NCBI GenBank assembly: GCA_001275005.1
Contig: JWZX01003118.1
Location: 1-64,000 of the forward strand
Source of the DNA: Chrysochromulina tobinii
Taxonomy: Eukaryota; Haptophyta; Prymnesiales; Chrysochromulinaceae
Direction: 5' to 3'
DNA: 64,000 nucleotides
Position numbers and translations under genes: made by a program. Below the pieces are notes generated by a model. That model saw only the letters and a list, made by a program, of their open reading frames with translations. It was not told where the DNA came from and did not search any database. Positions 19,632-32,500 of the stretch are shown here, in pieces; positions within the stretch are counted from its first letter, which is position 1; every line of letters starts with the position of its first letter.

Positions 19632-20897
19632 ATGACGCGCCGCTTCCCTCTCGTCAACCTCGAGGGGCTTGCTTGGTACGTGGCTGGCCGACCGCCACCC
19701 GCTGCAGCCATAGCGGCTGTCAGGACGGCGCTCAACTCTGCCGGAGGCGTGTGGCATGTCGACGGCCATGGCGTGGGTGATACGGCATCGCTTCTGACGG
19801 CGAGCAAATCATTCTTCGACCAGCCTGCTGCTGCAAAACGGCTCTTTTCGGTTGGCGATATGGATCGTTCGCGTGGATGGGAGATGTATCCACAGCATAT
19901 GAAGTTCCATCGCACGTGGATGGCGCGTTACGGCCAGGACGCATTTCCCCATGCAGGGGAGCCGAGCTCCGCCGAAGGCATCATGTGCGAGCGTTTCGTT
20001 TGCGGCCCGCCTTCAGTGTGTAACCAGGACACGCGGGCCCCACACGCGGCGCATCCGTTCTATTCGAGCGATTGGGGCAAGGTCTTCTACGAGCATAATG
20101 TGTGGCCAGATGGCTCGATGCGGGCGGAGATGGAGGCCGCCTACCCCAAACTGGAGCGCGTGGCGCTTGCATGCGTGCAGCTGGTCGCGGCCGCGCTGGG
20201 CGCGGATCACACCGCGTTCGAACAGCTCGTCACACCCTCTTCCACCGCTCACCCGGAGGCACCGCTCCGCCACCACTCGCGCCTACAGATCAACAACTAC
20301 CCGTCACAGCTCGGCCGCCGCCGTGAGCTCAAATCTCCAATACGCGCGAGTCGCCACTACGACACGAGCTTCCTCACGGTCCTGTGCCGAGAGCCGAGTG
20401 TCGAGAACGAGGGCCTCGCCAGCCCGGGCACTTCGGGGGCGCTCGAGGTCTTCCTGGACGCAGAGCAGCGCTGGGTGTGTGTGCCGGCTGGTGAGGGGGA
20501 GTGTACCGTCTTCCTAGGGAACCTAGCGGCACTGCTGACAGGGTTCGCCATCCAGGGCACTACCCACCGCGTCTCGAATCCTCGCCATCACTGTTCCACC
20601 AACAGGCGACGCCTCTCTATCGGGTTCAATCTGAAGCCCGACTACCTCCTACCGGCATGCCCTCCCCCCGCTGTGCGAGAAGCTCTGCCGTGGCTGCCGG
20701 CTGTGGCTCCGGAGGAAGTGCCGCTGATCGGCTTGGTGGGCCGTGTTGGATGGCAGAACCATGCGATGCTCACACGCGGGCTAACACGACTCCAGGCCGT
20801 TGCCAGCTTCAAGTCCTGGAAGAAAGAGACCGTTGCTAGGCTGAGGGCGGAACCCCGTACGGAAGGCCTGGGCATGGCCTGGGCTGGCCGAACGTAG
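19632..20897 (+). CDS. Isopenicillin N synthase-like 2OG-Fe(II) dioxygenase
   Basis: A 421-residue single-exon protein from the ATG at 19632. The N-terminus has the DIOX_N-like start (FPLVNLEGL) and a helix-rich domain with FFDQPAAAKRLFSV, corresponding to FF.LP...K. The core has SRLQINNYPSQ, then ASRHYDTSFLTVL (the H-x-D iron pair, about residues 240-243), ALEVFLDAEQRWVCVP, GNLAALLTGF, and THRVSNPRHH with the second iron histidine. RRRLSIGFNLKPDY supplies the R-x-S that holds the co-substrate. This is the canonical order of the plant/fungal dioxygenase family that includes isopenicillin N synthase, GA oxidases and flavonoid oxidases. The substrate is unknown. The protein is somewhat longer than usual because of a C-terminal helical extension. 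Confidence 0.8.
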   Translation: MTRRFPLVNLEGLAWYVAGRPPPAAAIAAVRTALNSAGGVWHVDGHGVGDTASLLTASKSFFDQPAAAKRLFSVGDMDRSRGWEMYPQHMKFHRTWMARYGQDAFPHAGEPSSAEGIMCERFVCGPPSVCNQDTRAPHAAHPFYSSDWGKVFYEHNVWPDGSMRAEMEAAYPKLERVALACVQLVAAALGADHTAFEQLVTPSSTAHPEAPLRHHSRLQINNYPSQLGRRRELKSPIRASRHYDTSFLTVLCREPSVENEGLASPGTSGALEVFLDAEQRWVCVPAGEGECTVFLGNLAALLTGFAIQGTTHRVSNPRHHCSTNRRRLSIGFNLKPDYLLPACPPPAVREALPWLPAVAPEEVPLIGLVGRVGWQNHAMLTRGLTRLQAVASFKSWKKETVARLRAEPRTEGLGMAWAGRT

Positions 20898-21064
20898 TAC
20901 TAGAAGGTGCTTTACTCCCCGCTGTGTTGGGCGAAACTTCCGAACGTCCCGCGAAACTACGGGTACAAACTTGATCGTTAGTGCCACTCTTCTCCGACAG
21001 TCTGCATTGAGGCGGCGAACCTCACTTACGTCAGGGGGGATCTGCGTCGGCACTGGGCAACACG

Positions 21065-21346
21065 ATGTCAAACTCGTCCGCGCCGCCGCCACCACTTTCG
21101 CCGCCGGTGGAGGCTACAATGAAGACGGCCACAACTACGGGGATTGGCGCGCTGCTTGTATTCCTTCTCGTGGCCATCATTTTAGCCGGCATCTTTCTTC
21201 GTTCCCGGCGCACGGCGAAGAAACAAACCAACGATCGCGCCCGCGCCGCTGCAGATTGGCTTGATGAGGGCAATGCCATGGACTTTGAGCTCAACGATGC
21301 GGCTTTGGAGGCTCAGGAAAGTGCAAAAACAGCCGGGAGGGCATAG
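21065..21346 (+). CDS. Small single-pass membrane protein, unknown
   Basis: A 93-residue protein from the ATG at 21065. It has a short Pro/Ser-rich N-terminus, one strong transmembrane segment (GALLVFLLVAIILAGIFL, about residues 28-45), a basic stop-transfer patch (RSRRTAKKQ) and an acidic helical tail. The charge pattern predicts an N-out, C-in orientation. Family unknown. Confidence 0.5.
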   Translation: MSNSSAPPPPLSPPVEATMKTATTTGIGALLVFLLVAIILAGIFLRSRRTAKKQTNDRARAAADWLDEGNAMDFELNDAALEAQESAKTAGRA

Positions 21347-21658
21347 AGGTAGTGTGCGTGCTAGACGTGATGCTTGTGTGTGGGCGGCGCGCGCGCGCGC
21401 GTGTGTGCTACGCGTGCGTCTGTATCGGGGCTTGTCCGCGTGCGTGTTACAATTTCGGCTTCGGGCCCCACCGCAGGTGACGCACCAGCCGGGTGGACGT
21501 GCGGGGAGCCGGCGCACGCCGATGCGCGCGGCCGCGCGCGCGGCCGAACGCAAACCGGACTCCCGGAAGCAAGCAACCGCAGGCCGGGCGCCCCCCTTGC
21601 TGTTGGCGTGGGGTCAACCCGACCCAATAACCCACTGGGGAACGGCCCTAGACTCCGC
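21347..21658. other. Convergent intergenic region, no gene seen
   Basis: Very GC-rich, with an alternating (GC)n(GT)n run near 21388-21405. It should hold the 3' ends of both flanking genes. Confidence 0.5.
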
Positions 21659-23704
21659 TCACTTGGTAATGTCCTTCATGCGGCCGCCAACATCATACTG
21701 GCGCCGCTTGACTGGGTCGCTCAGCACCAAGTTGGCGAGGCAGACCTTGCGGAATTCGTCCTCGATGCGCGCGCGCTCGGCCTCATCGGCATCCGCGTGT
21801 TTGTCCGGATGCCATTTGAGCGCCAGCTTGCGGTACGCATCCTTGATCACCTTGGCGTTAGCGTCGCGTGCCACGCCGAGGAGCTCGTACGCGTCGAACT
21901 CGTCCAGCTCGTCGCTCTCGGCACTCCCGCCTGGTCCATAGCCCGGCCCATAGCCGTAGCCGCCTTCGGCGGGCTGCTCAGCGCGCTCCTTGGCGCGCCG
22001 CATCGCGTCGTGTCGCCTCAGAAAGTCGCTCGCAAGCTGGCAGGTTGGCTCTAGCTTGAGGGCCGCCGCATAGTCGTAGCGCGCCCGATTAGGATCGTGG
22101 AGGGCTACGTGGCACGCTGCACGCCGCAGGAGCAGCTTGACACTGTGCGCATCCAGCGCGAGCGCAGCGTCGCAGTCGGCGAGCGCCTCGGCGAACCGCT
22201 CCTCGTGCATCCGCGCCTGCGCTCGGTTGGCCAGCAGATGTGGACGCAGGCACCCCTCCACGTCAGCCTCAAGTGCTCGCGAATAGGCCGCCGCCGCGCG
22301 TACAAAGTCGCCCGCGGCGTAGGCGGCGTTGCCGTCGGCCTTGAGTTGCATACCCGCGCGCAGGCCACGGAGCGCGCGCGCCGCGCGGCCGTCGCTCTCA
22401 GCCTGTCGACTGCGCGCCAGGCTCAAGAGTCGTTCCTCCGCGTCCGTGAACTTTCCCCGCTTTCCGAGCACCCTCGCCAACGCGAGCACGAGCTCCTCCT
22501 CGTCGTCTGCCCCGGCGCTCGGGCCAGGAAGGTGCTCGGCGAGCGCCATCTCGGCCTCCTGCTGCGCCTGCCACAAGCGGCCGCTGCTCTCCAGCACGCC
22601 CACCACCAGCCGCTGCCCGAGCGTAGAGTGCGTGCAGGAGCGGCACACCGCGCGGCACAGGTACAGCGCTTCGTCCACTCGCGAGGCCGCCCCGAGCGCG
22701 CGCGCACGCTCCACGTGCGACAGCAGCCGGTTGGCGTGCTGCTTGCCGTCGGCGGCCTGCTGTGCGGCCTCCGAGAGCGCAGTCTTGCCGTCTGGCGCGA
22801 CCAGCCTCCTCCGTTCATGATCAGCCATCGGGGGCGCCCAGCGTAATTGGACTCCACCGACTGGCGTCGCGGGCTTCTCAACGCTGTAGGCGACCTCAAA
22901 GTGGCCAACGGCCGCCTGCAGCTCGCCGAGCATGATGCAGCAGCGCCCCGCACGCAGCCGCCCCTTGACGTGCCTCGGCAGCGCCGCAAGCAACGGTCGC
23001 AGCCTGCGCATGGCCGCCACCGGATCAGGCGGCTCGCGCGCGAGAGCGCACGCCGCCAGGTTGCTCAGCGCTGCCGCGTGGTCACTGTGCATGCCGCCCA
23101 CGCAGTCGTCCGTGGCCGTGGCGAGCATCTTTTCGTACCAGCGTTCGGCCGTTGCGAAGTCCTTGCGCCCAAAGGCCGCATTGCCGCGCTCGCGGTATGT
23201 GCTCAGTGTGTCGTTCACGATCGCCGTGGCGGTGCCAGCGCCTCCGGTTGCGGCGGTGGCTCCGGATCCCGTGTCCGGGTAGTTGACCGTATCAGATGGT
23301 GCGACTGTAATGGGCACTGGCGCTGCTCTGGCATGCGATAGCACGCGGCGCACGGGTTGCGCATGCTCAGCAGCAGCGAGCTCGCCCACTGACATGGCCT
23401 CGGCGTTCGCGTCCATGATGCCAGTCCAGAAGCTGTCCAAATCTGCAGCCTTTGGAGCTGCTGGTGGGAGTGGCGTCGGCATGTCCACTGGCGCAGGCAC
23501 ATGTGGTCGCTGCTCGCGCAGCACACGCGCCACCTTTTGACGCACGCCCATCTTTACGACTCCAAGGTCTTTGAGGCGGTCGAGCAGAGCCTTCTGATCG
23601 GAAGCAATTGTGCACAACTCGGACGCCTGTTCGAGGACGACCTCGATGACATCGGCATCAACGTGGGCCGCTTCCAGGGCGAGCATGAGCTCGTCAACTG
23701 GCAT
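21659..23704 (-). CDS. TPR-DnaJ co-chaperone (DNAJC7-like)
   Basis: A 681-residue single-exon protein from the ATG at 23704 ([16 protein letters not shown]); the frame upstream begins only with GTG. TPR units occupy the middle: [23 protein letters not shown] (as two overlapping helices) and [17 protein letters not shown], then near the C-terminus [39 protein letters not shown] and [20 protein letters not shown]. The last 75 residues form a J domain, [20 protein letters not shown] then [10 protein letters not shown] with the HPD motif intact, so it should stimulate Hsp70 ATPase. The order TPR then J matches DNAJC7 (TPR2), which shuttles clients between Hsp90 and Hsp70. The N-terminal 200 residues, partly SAM-like in helix pattern, are specific to this protein as far as I can see. 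Confidence 0.85.
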   Translation of the reverse strand: MPVDELMLALEAAHVDADVIEVVLEQASELCTIASDQKALLDRLKDLGVVKMGVRQKVARVLREQRPHVPAPVDMPTPLPPAAPKAADLDSFWTGIMDANAEAMSVGELAAAEHAQPVRRVLSHARAAPVPITVAPSDTVNYPDTGSGATAATGGAGTATAIVNDTLSTYRERGNAAFGRKDFATAERWYEKMLATATDDCVGGMHSDHAAALSNLAACALAREPPDPVAAMRRLRPLLAALPRHVKGRLRAGRCCIMLGELQAAVGHFEVAYSVEKPATPVGGVQLRWAPPMADHERRRLVAPDGKTALSEAAQQAADGKQHANRLLSHVERARALGAASRVDEALYLCRAVCRSCTHSTLGQRLVVGVLESSGRLWQAQQEAEMALAEHLPGPSAGADDEEELVLALARVLGKRGKFTDAEERLLSLARSRQAESDGRAARALRGLRAGMQLKADGNAAYAAGDFVRAAAAYSRALEADVEGCLRPHLLANRAQARMHEERFAEALADCDAALALDAHSVKLLLRRAACHVALHDPNRARYDYAAALKLEPTCQLASDFLRRHDAMRRAKERAEQPAEGGYGYGPGYGPGGSAESDELDEFDAYELLGVARDANAKVIKDAYRKLALKWHPDKHADADEAERARIEDEFRKVCLANLVLSDPVKRRQYDVGGRMKDITK

Positions 23705-24206
23705 GTCGAATTTGTGGACGACCCGAGAAAAAGTTTGCGGACCCGGGACACCTGAGCTCGAAACAAGAGTCCTGGGCCCTGGCTTCGGTGTGACATGAGA
23801 ATTCACAACAACACCGACACGTTCACACGCCCGTTCACACACCCGTGCGTGCGTGCGTCATCCCGGCTCCCCCCGGTGGTTTTGAACCGGTGACACAGAC
23901 GGTTATACAAAGGTCGCGTGCGACAGCCCTCAACGTGGTCATAATAATATTCAAAGCTGGTGCGTGGTGGCAGGCTGGCAGGCGACCTGTCATCTGAGCG
24001 TCACTTCCCGTAGAAGTCTGCAGTGCCAGTGAGCTCGCAGCTCCAACGCAACGGGTGGTTCGGTTGTTACTGTACCATCAATACAACTCTGCGCACTCTG
24101 ATTGTGATACCTAGCCCCGATTTCCAGAACACTGAACACAACTCGAAAAGCCAACACCCGACTGAGCTCCTGTGCACGCTCACTGAGGGCGTTCACATCT
24201 CAATTC
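23705..24206. other. Intergenic, no gene seen
   Basis: Space between two minus-strand genes, with the promoter of the DnaJ gene and the 3' end of the NIPA gene. No supported features. Confidence 0.45.
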
Positions 24207-26503
24207 TTAAATCCGATCGGCCGGTCCTCCCTGCACCCGCCGCTGCTCGCGGCGTATGCGTTTCATGGTCTTGTCCACGTTCATCGCGATCGCCGCAGCA
24301 TTCGCCGTGGACACGCGCCGCATCGGGACCTCGATGACGCCGACCTCCTCGCCGTTGCCGTCGCCGTTGCCGTCCTCAGGGCCCTCGGTAACCTCTGCAT
24401 CAATGGTCATGCGCGTGGTGGTACTCGTAACCTCGTGGATGGTCACTTCCGCCTCCACGATCTCCCTTTCCTCACTGCTGGAAATCTGGAGCTGCAGCGC
24501 GCGTCTTGCTGGCGATGTCGGCGTGGCGTTATGCGGCCCCACGTACTCCGTGCGCAGCTCCGCATCGTCATCCGCATCGTCAGGCTGTTCTGCCAAAGGA
24601 AGTTGGCTGCTGCCACCATTCGCCTCGCGCATCGCACTCGCCGGCAGCTTCGGCATACTCGTAGGCACACTCGTCGCGGGAGAACTCGCCAGCTTCGGTG
24701 AGGGCGGCTGGGAGAGGACGCTCTCGCCGATGGCCGCCTTGATGGCGCTGTCCGCGGCATGGGCAGCGACGTTGACGCCGCTGAGCGATCCTTGGAAGGT
24801 CCCTTCCCACGTGTCTCGTCTTTGCAGTCTGCGGCTTGCCCTCCTCTGGAGGCTGCCCTGCTGCGCGCCATTGGACGACGAGCCCATCGAGTCGTCGGTC
24901 ACGCCCACCGCGCGCTGATGCTCGGACTGGTCCGAGTTGTCCTGGAGAGAAGGACTCGCCCCGTTCATGGCGGTAGTTCCTGACGTGAGGTCGGCCGCCT
25001 CGCCGCCCGCATCGAGCACATTCTTGAAGTTGGGTCTCTCTTCTTTCTTATCAATGACATTCTTATCAAGGTCCATCGAAGCCTTCGCGATTATGTAGAG
25101 CCCAACCAGCACGAAGACCATGCCAAGAAAGTACAAGACCCAGCTAGCCGCGACCCCGACCGAGCACGCCGGGTTCGGACCAAATTGGCATGTGCCCATG
25201 AGGAGGAACTCCTCGAAGAAGATGCCACCCGCAACCTGGGCGGGCAAGCGGTGCGGTCAGCGGAGCACGCGATGCGGGGCGGAAGAGGGGGCTGGGGGGG
25301 TGGCGGGAAACTGTGCGAGGCGGGGCGGGAGAGGGGGCTTGGGGGTGTGGCGGGAAGCTGTGCGCGCACCCCGCCGAAGAGGATGTACGTGCCGACCATG
25401 AGGGGCAGGATGAGGAGCGGGTTGTACAGGCCGAGGCATTCGGTGAGCTTGACGATCCAGATGATGCCACATGCGACGACGAGCACAATCTCGACGTAGA
25501 GAAGCCAGCCCATGAAGATGGACAGATTGCCCTGAAAGATCATCGCAAGGAGCTCGGAGAAGACTTTAGACTGCACAATCATCTGGGCGCCGCCCGCGAG
25601 CGACGAGTAGAGAGTGAAGGAGACCGGCAGCACCATCTCGTGCGCCCAGGGCTCCGGCTCGCCCGTCTGGACGCGAACGAGCTTCATCTTGCGCGTGTAG
25701 ACGATGTGGGTGACGTACGATCCTATCGCGATCGCGAGGGAGATGATCAGGTACACCAACCAAGTCGGTCTGCTCCAATAATTCTCGAGCGTCCGGACTG
25801 AGTGGCACGGGACACCGACTGGGCCGAAGATGACGGTGAACACGGTGCCGAGCACCGTGAGCCACGTCCCGCCCTGCATCGCCCACGAAATTTTCGCCTT
25901 GTTGACAAACTTGTTGTAGAAAATGTTGGTCACGAACTGGATGCTCTCGAGCGGCGTCAGGATAGACGCCGGCGCGAGCGCGAGCGCCGCAAAGTTGATC
26001 AACGAGAAGCCGACGAAGATGACCATCCCCCAAATCCAGAGCTTACTTTTATGCGGTTTTGACTTGAGCTCTTCGGGTAGCTCATCGAGGGCGGTAGCCT
26101 GCATGTTCTGCCCCACGTTGATGCCAATCGAGCCAGCAACTCCCATCAGGACGCCCACGCCAAAGCCCCATGCAGGCAGCGCCGTGCACTTGAGGCCGGG
26201 GTCTGACCAAACGGCATCGACCAAGGTCGCATTGTCCAGGGTTTCGTTGTACAAACTCACATTGCTCGTCGCGTTGTTCGTGGCGTTGAGCGGCGGCGGC
26301 GCTAGGGGCGGGGTCAGCTGTGGCAGCGGAGGCGAGGGTGGCGGCGGCGAGGGAGGGGGCGAGGGTGGCGGCGGCGATGGTGGGGGCGAGGGTGGCGGAG
26401 GCAATGTCGGCGGCAGCGGAAAGGGTTGCGAGGCCACCATCTGCACCAGCCCCAATGTGACGCTGCGCAGAAGCAGCCCACGCCGGCGGCTGTGCCCTCG
26501 CAT
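24207..26503 (-). CDS. NIPA-like magnesium transporter (DMT superfamily), proline-rich N-terminus (2 exons)
   Basis: Exons 25370-26503 and 24207-25235 join in phase 0 to 720 residues, with the ATG at 26503. After a signal-like start and a long PPSPPPP tract (about residues 30-70) with several N-x-S/T sites come about nine transmembrane segments. Recognisable NIPA features are WGFGVGVLMGVAGSIGINVG, KLWIWGMVIFVGFSLINFAA, TWLTVLGTVFTVIFGPVG, the FSELLAMIFQGNLSIFMGWL region, and LLILPLMVGTYILFGG spliced to VAGGIFFEEF, as in the YxxF..GGIxFQEF block of NIPA proteins. These carry Mg2+ and related divalent cations across plasma or endosomal membranes. A 250-residue acidic, Ser/Thr-rich cytosolic tail follows. 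The 134-bp intron (25236-25369) contains a 46-bp imperfect tandem duplication (period 46 from 25274). The proline-rich ectodomain resembles algal wall-type hydroxyproline-rich modules. Confidence 0.8.
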
Positions 26504-26572
26504 TGAAATAGCTCTCAGATCGCCCGCCGCGCCGTCGGCAATGCGGTTGAACTACTGTGTTGAACTTCGACT
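26504..26572. promoter_or_regulatory. Very short divergent promoter between NIPA and DNA-PKcs genes
   Basis: Only 69 bp separate the two ATGs (156 bp if DNA-PKcs starts at the next good Met at 26660). Both promoters and both 5' UTRs must overlap here. No recognised motif is seen. Confidence 0.5.
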
Positions 26573-29500
26573 ATGATGTATCTCGCGAGCCTGGGACGGA
26601 TGCCCAAAATACCCGTGGGGATGGGGCGATCTTTCCCGCCGGCTCGGGGCCTTCGGGCGATGGAAGTCGGACGCCATCTCGAGGAGTTGCAAACACTCCT
26701 CAGCCTGGCCGAGGGCGGCGCACCGTCTATCTTCATCGCCGCAAAGGACTCGTGCGTCTCCATCGAGAACACGTGCAAGAATGCGCTCGATGATGAGCTC
26801 GCGGGCGCGGTCTCGCAGCTGTTCAACCGCACGAGCGGGCTGCCCCAACTGCTGCTGCGCTCCATTCCCATCCAGCAGAACGATGCCAACAAGAAGCTGC
26901 TTCAGGACCTGCGCGTTGAGGTGCTCAGCCTCATCGATGACCTCATCTTCGAAGTGCGCGCCCGAGAGCGGCTCGGCATCCTGGGTGAGTACGTCTGCGA
27001 GATGGTGCACGCGTGCCTGCAAATCTTCAAATGCGTGAACGACTCCAAGGTGCGCGTTGAGGCCATCAGCACTCTCATCCCCGCCATCCAGCTGCGCGAG
27101 CACGTGCCCAACCTGTCGGAGCTGCTCTCGATGCTCTTCCCACCCGATGCGGATCCGGTCAGGAACCCGAACGCGCCGGGCATCTTCTGGAAGCACCTTA
27201 CGACTTACAGCAAGTCCAAGATGGGCTCGTCCGAGACGGTGCGCGGCAGCTGCCTGCGCGCGCTCGGGGCCTTCGCCATCACGTACCCGGTGCAGGTGTC
27301 GGACGACGTTGTGTACAAGGAGCGCGGCCAAACGGGCGCCATTGGCCCCCCGCTGTACTGTTTCGTCGTGAAAACCCTGGACCCGAGTGCTGGCATCGGG
27401 CAGCCGGAGCTCGCAGGCGCGCTCGACGCACTCGACGGCATCCTCGCCGACGAGACCGCTCTGCGGCCCGACCAGCTGCGCGTCGCCTTCCAGCATGCAA
27501 TGAGGCTGCTCACCCTCCGGAAGGACGGCGCCGTCGTCGGCGAGGACGAGAAGCCCAAGGAAGAGCTCCGCCGATTCGGCACGCCCAAGGCGGCGCTGCA
27601 GGTGCTCGGGAGCAGCCTCAACCTCTTTGCGGCGCAGCCGGGAACAGCGCTCGCCGAGCAGGCGATGGCCGACGGCGGCGGCGAGGGCCGCCGGCTGTCG
27701 CGCTCGTTGCTGCTTGAGCACGCAGAGGCGCTGTGGGATGCTCTCGAAGAGCTCTGGGATCACAAGAATGCGGAGCTGCGCGCACTTGCAGACGAGGTGC
27801 TCCGCGGCGTCGTGCGCACCGTCGGGCAGCAGATGGCCGAGGTCGAACGCGCAGCCACGTGCGAGAGCGAGGCTGACTTCTTCAACGCAGAGTGCACACA
27901 GCTGCGGCCGAACGCCAAGCGGGCGTTCCACTCTCTGTTTAGGAGGATCTCGGAGCGTGTGGCAAGAGCCTCAAGCGAGGCGACCGGCGCGACCAGCCGC
28001 GGCGCCGAAGCGACCGCGCGCCTCGGGCTCGCCATGAACCTGCTCGGATCCTTTGCACGCCCCGTAGGCGCTCTCGAGGGCGTGAGTGCTCTCGAGGCGC
28101 AGTTGGTGCAACTCTCCGAGTTCGCTGCGAGCCACCTGCAGCCCGAGGCGGCGCGGTACTACGAGGCGGGCAAGCGCTCGATCGACCGGTCGGCGCGCCA
28201 GCTGCCTCCCTTTCTGGCAGCGCACGCGGCGCTGCTTGAGGTGGTGCCAAAGGCGCCCGAGCGCACGCTCGACACGTGCGCTGCACTCGTGCTCCACCTG
28301 TTTGCCACCGTGGACGCGCTGCCTGAGAGCTCGGCGAGCGTGGTGCGCCAAGGCGCCATCGGCGTGCAGCAACTGCTGCTCGCGCTGCAGACGCGCGGCG
28401 ACGCGCTCGAGCGCTTCCTCCAGCGCTGGGTGTACAACGCGGCGATCGTCACCGTCGACGCGGCTGCGCAGGCGCGTATGATCGCTGCGGCCGAGGGCGT
28501 CGAGCATGCGAGCGACTTCTTTGGCGGCCTCTCGGCGCGTCGGCTGTGGATTGCCATGCTCGACTTCACGCTACGGCCGCCCTCGAAGCTCGCGCGCGCG
28601 AGCGCAGCGCCGCCGGTGGCGGCCGAGGCCGAGACGTTCGTGACGTTCGAGGCGGCCGCCCGCGATGGCGTGGGCGCAGGCCTAAGCGAGGGCGGGAGCG
28701 AGGCGGCGCGGAAGCGGGCGGCGTGCTCGGCGACGCTCTCGGCGCTACTAGATGCGATCTGTACCATGCTGCGCCGCCTCGACCTCGCGGCAACGGCAGC
28801 CAACGCTGAGGCGGAGGTCGAGGCAGACGGATCGGCAGGGGCGCCTGCGGCTGCTGCGGCTGCTGCGGCTGCTGCGGCGCCGAGTGGCGACGGCAGCAGG
28901 AGCGGCGGCGGCGATGGCAGCAGCGGCGGCGGCGGTGGCGAGGGCAGTGCCGCCGAGCGAGCGAGCGACGAGGCGGATGCGACAGCGTCCGCGAGCCTGA
29001 GCCTCGAGGCCGCGGCCGCGCGAAATCCGAGCGATGTGCAAATCTTTCTGTCGCTCAGCGCGTTCACCGATGTCCTACTGCGCGAGGTGCACCCGGAGCT
29101 GCTCCTGCGGTGGGGGCACGTGTTGCTCCTCGAGCTCATAGGGCGCTCGGGGCGCTACCCGCACATCTCGGGCTTCTACCGGCTCATACGGATCGTCACC
29201 ACTGTGCTCGACGGCGCTGGCTACTTCCCCAGTGCCGGCGAGTGCGTGGCGATCGACACGGCGGACGCGATGGAGGTGGACGGCGGAGGCGATGGCGATG
29301 GAGGCGGCACGTGCAAGGAGCGCGAGAGCTGCTACGCGCTCCTCGGCACCTTCCTCGTCCAAGTGCAGCAGCGCTGCCGCCGCTTCCAGGGCGAGCTGCT
29401 CGCGGCAGCGCTGGAGCTGCTGCTGAGCGCGCCGCTCTCGTTTGTGAGCCTACGCGGCTTCGAGCAGCTGCCCTCTCTCTGTGACGCGGCACAGCTTGCG

Positions 29501-32500
29501 CTATCGATGGGGCACACTTACGCGCCGCTAAGCGCCGCCGCACTCGACGCGATTGAGCGGCTACATGGCGCCTTCCCGTCGCGGCTGCAGCCGCATCTGC
29601 CCGCGCTGCTGCCTCGGTTGCACAGTTACCTCACCACGTCGAGCGAGAGTACCGGCCACAACGGCACCATGCGAAAGGAACGAGATGCGCGTCGCCACCA
29701 CTCAGCCTCGACGCGCGCGGCCACGATGAACGCGGCGCGCTCACGGTTGCGGCGCGCGCAAGACGACCTGACGCAGCAGCGCATCGTGCGGCTGCTCGGC
29801 GCCGTCGGAGGCGATGCGGTCTCGCTCGTGCACGGCGCTCGGGCGGCTCCAACGGCCGAGGGACGATGGGAGATCTCCTCGCGCATCAAAGTGCACTTAC
29901 CCCTCACGCACGAGTCGGCGCTGGACCTGCCCATCGACGCTGTGCTCCCTCGCGTGGTCGAGCTTGCCACCTCGTCGATGGTGTACCGCGAGAAGGCAGC
30001 TGCATGCGAGCTGCTTGACGCGGTCGTCAAGTACTGCATTGGTCGTCAAGCACAGCGTGCCGAGGAAGACTGGACTGGGCAGTACGCGCATCTCTTCCCG
30101 GCGATGCTGACGCTTGCTACCGACGTAGACGCCTTCGCTCGCTCACTCTTTGAGCCGCTCACGATGCAGACGATCCATTGGCTCAGCGCGTCGACGCGCA
30201 AAGAGACGCCGGCAAGCGCCAAAATGCTCGAGGCGATCATGGGCGCCGTCGCGGACCAGGTGCACTCGGGCCGTCGCGACTTTGGGGCGCGCTGCCTAGG
30301 CGAGTTCATTCGTTATGCAATCAAGCGCAAGAGGGACGACGGGCACGCGGCCCAGCCGATCGGCCCTCTGCTCTCGCGCCTCTACGGCCTCGCGCACCAT
30401 CCCAGTCCGATGCACCGCCTCGGCTTTGCCTTTGCTCTCAACTCGGTGGAGGTGTATCGCGAGCTACGCGAGGATGCAGACACGCTCAACGTGCACCTGC
30501 TCGAGCTTGTGCAGCACGCGCTGCTTGCGCTGCGCCTCGCACAGACCGACCCGGAGGCCCTCGGCACATGCGAGGCGCTCGGCAGCGTGCTGGTCCACCT
30601 GCGCAAGATGCTGCTCCGTGACCAGATCCTTCAACTGCTGGCGGAGCGCAATGAGGAGCGTCCCGCCTTCAAGGAAGGCCTACACACCTTTGCCATGTGG
30701 CTCTTCGAGCAGTGCATGCAGCCACGGGCAGCGGCCCGTTTGGGAGCCATGGACCTCTTCAATGCGCTCTGCCCCAAGCTCACGAAGCTCAAGCAGGGCG
30801 GCGGCGGTGCGCGTGGGCGCAAGAGCAGCGGCACCGGCGCGAATGGTGGCGCGTCTGGCGGCAGCGCCGAAGGCTCTTCGAAGGAATGGGTGCACGAGCA
30901 GTTCGGCATGCGCACTGATGCGCTGCCGATTGTACGCCTCTTCACGCCCATCTCTTCGAAACCGCCGCCGAACCCGTCGGTCGCAGTAGGCACGCCACCC
31001 GCCGCCGATGCCATGCACTTGAGCGAGAGCGCGCAAGGCCTCTCTGGCGGAGATGGTCTGATGAACTCCATCGAGGGGCAGTGCGCCGCGGGCGCATGGG
31101 CGGCGCTTGCGCACAACGTGCCGCTGCCTGCCAGCACGAGCTCCGCGAGCTCATCACTGAGCTCAGCCTCACCCGAGGTGATCGAGATGGCGTGGCTCGA
31201 GCGAGTGCAGGCGGCGCTCGATGCGACCTTTTGGACGCTGCGCAGCCGCCACCTCACAATCGATGCGGTGCTCTCCTCGTCTGGCTCACTACGGCGCGTG
31301 CATGCAACTGTGCATGCATTGTTCGGCTACGTGGCGCGGCGTGCGCCGACGCAATCCTCGGTGCTGATGAGCGATGCGGAGTCGCGTCGTCGTGCACACG
31401 TGCGGGAGGCGCTCAAATCCGCATTTCGGCTGCTGCGCAAGCTGATCGCGGAGGCACCTGCACAGCCTGGCGGCATGTCGGCGCGCTTGAGTGCCTTTCT
31501 CGTGCCGTCGGTGGACGCTGCGCCCTCGTCGGCCCCTGGCGCCACGTCCTCGCTGCCGCTCTCGTGCATGCATCTGGCGCTGCTTGCGACGCTGCGCCCG
31601 ACGCGCGTGGGCTTCGACGCGTCGGAGCTCGAGGCGTGCGGGCGCATGCGCGTGCTCGCATGTGAGCTCTGCGGCGAGCTGCATGCGCGGCAGCCCGAGC
31701 AGATGGTCGAGGAGTTGCGCGCCCTGCTGCAGCAGGAGGATTCGAACCTGCACCATCGGCCGCTCGTCGACCCGCGTGCGGACGCGCTCGAGACGCTTGC
31801 GCTGCTCGAGGGGTATCATGGGCTCCTGGGCTGTTCACAACCGTTACTCTTGCGCGCGCTACCCAACGGCTGTGAACAGCCCAACGGCGCGCCCGCGCTC
31901 GTGTCGCACCTGCTCTTGCAAGTGTGTGCGGCGCCGCTCTCCGCGTCGCCTCTGGATATGCGTCTCTATGCGAAGGCGCTCGAGCTCTGCCTTGCCCTCG
32001 GCATCGAATCGCGCCACCTGCTCGAGCGTCTTCTTGATGAGACGCCGGCGACGGACGGGCGGCGAGGCGGCATCGCTGCCGCCGCGCCGGGCGTCGCAAC
32101 GCGGGGTGAGCTGCTCAGCGGCCGGTTTCGCTCCGTGCTGCTGCCTCAGTTGGCGTTGGCCGAACGCTCCTCCACCTTGGCTCCTCTTCTGCTCGCCGCC
32201 GCTCCGACCAATCTATCGGCCTTCTCCATGCTGCTGGCGCTGCTGGAGTTTTTGGATACGAGACGCGATCTGCCTGCCGAGCCTCTCGTGAGGGTCTTGG
32301 AGGCCCAACTCCCGACTCTGCTGCTTCAGGTTGGCTGGGCCAACGGTCGTGTGTGGACGCCGCCTGCCGACGCGGTCGGCACACGGGTCGTCGCCGGCGC
32401 TGATGGAGCGCTTTTACTCCAGCCCTTTCTGTCCCTCTTCCGCTTGCTTCTGCGCCTCGCGCCCCATCTCGTTCTGCAGCCGAGTTCTGAGCCCAGCGCG

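Noticed and set aside
21388-21405. Alternating purine-pyrimidine run as a regulatory Z-DNA element
   Set aside because: Too short, and nothing else supports a function there.
26552-27931. 459-residue minus-strand frame over the start of DNA-PKcs
   Set aside because: A shadow frame without motifs that would also overlap the divergent promoter; the plus-strand reading continues for 10 kb.
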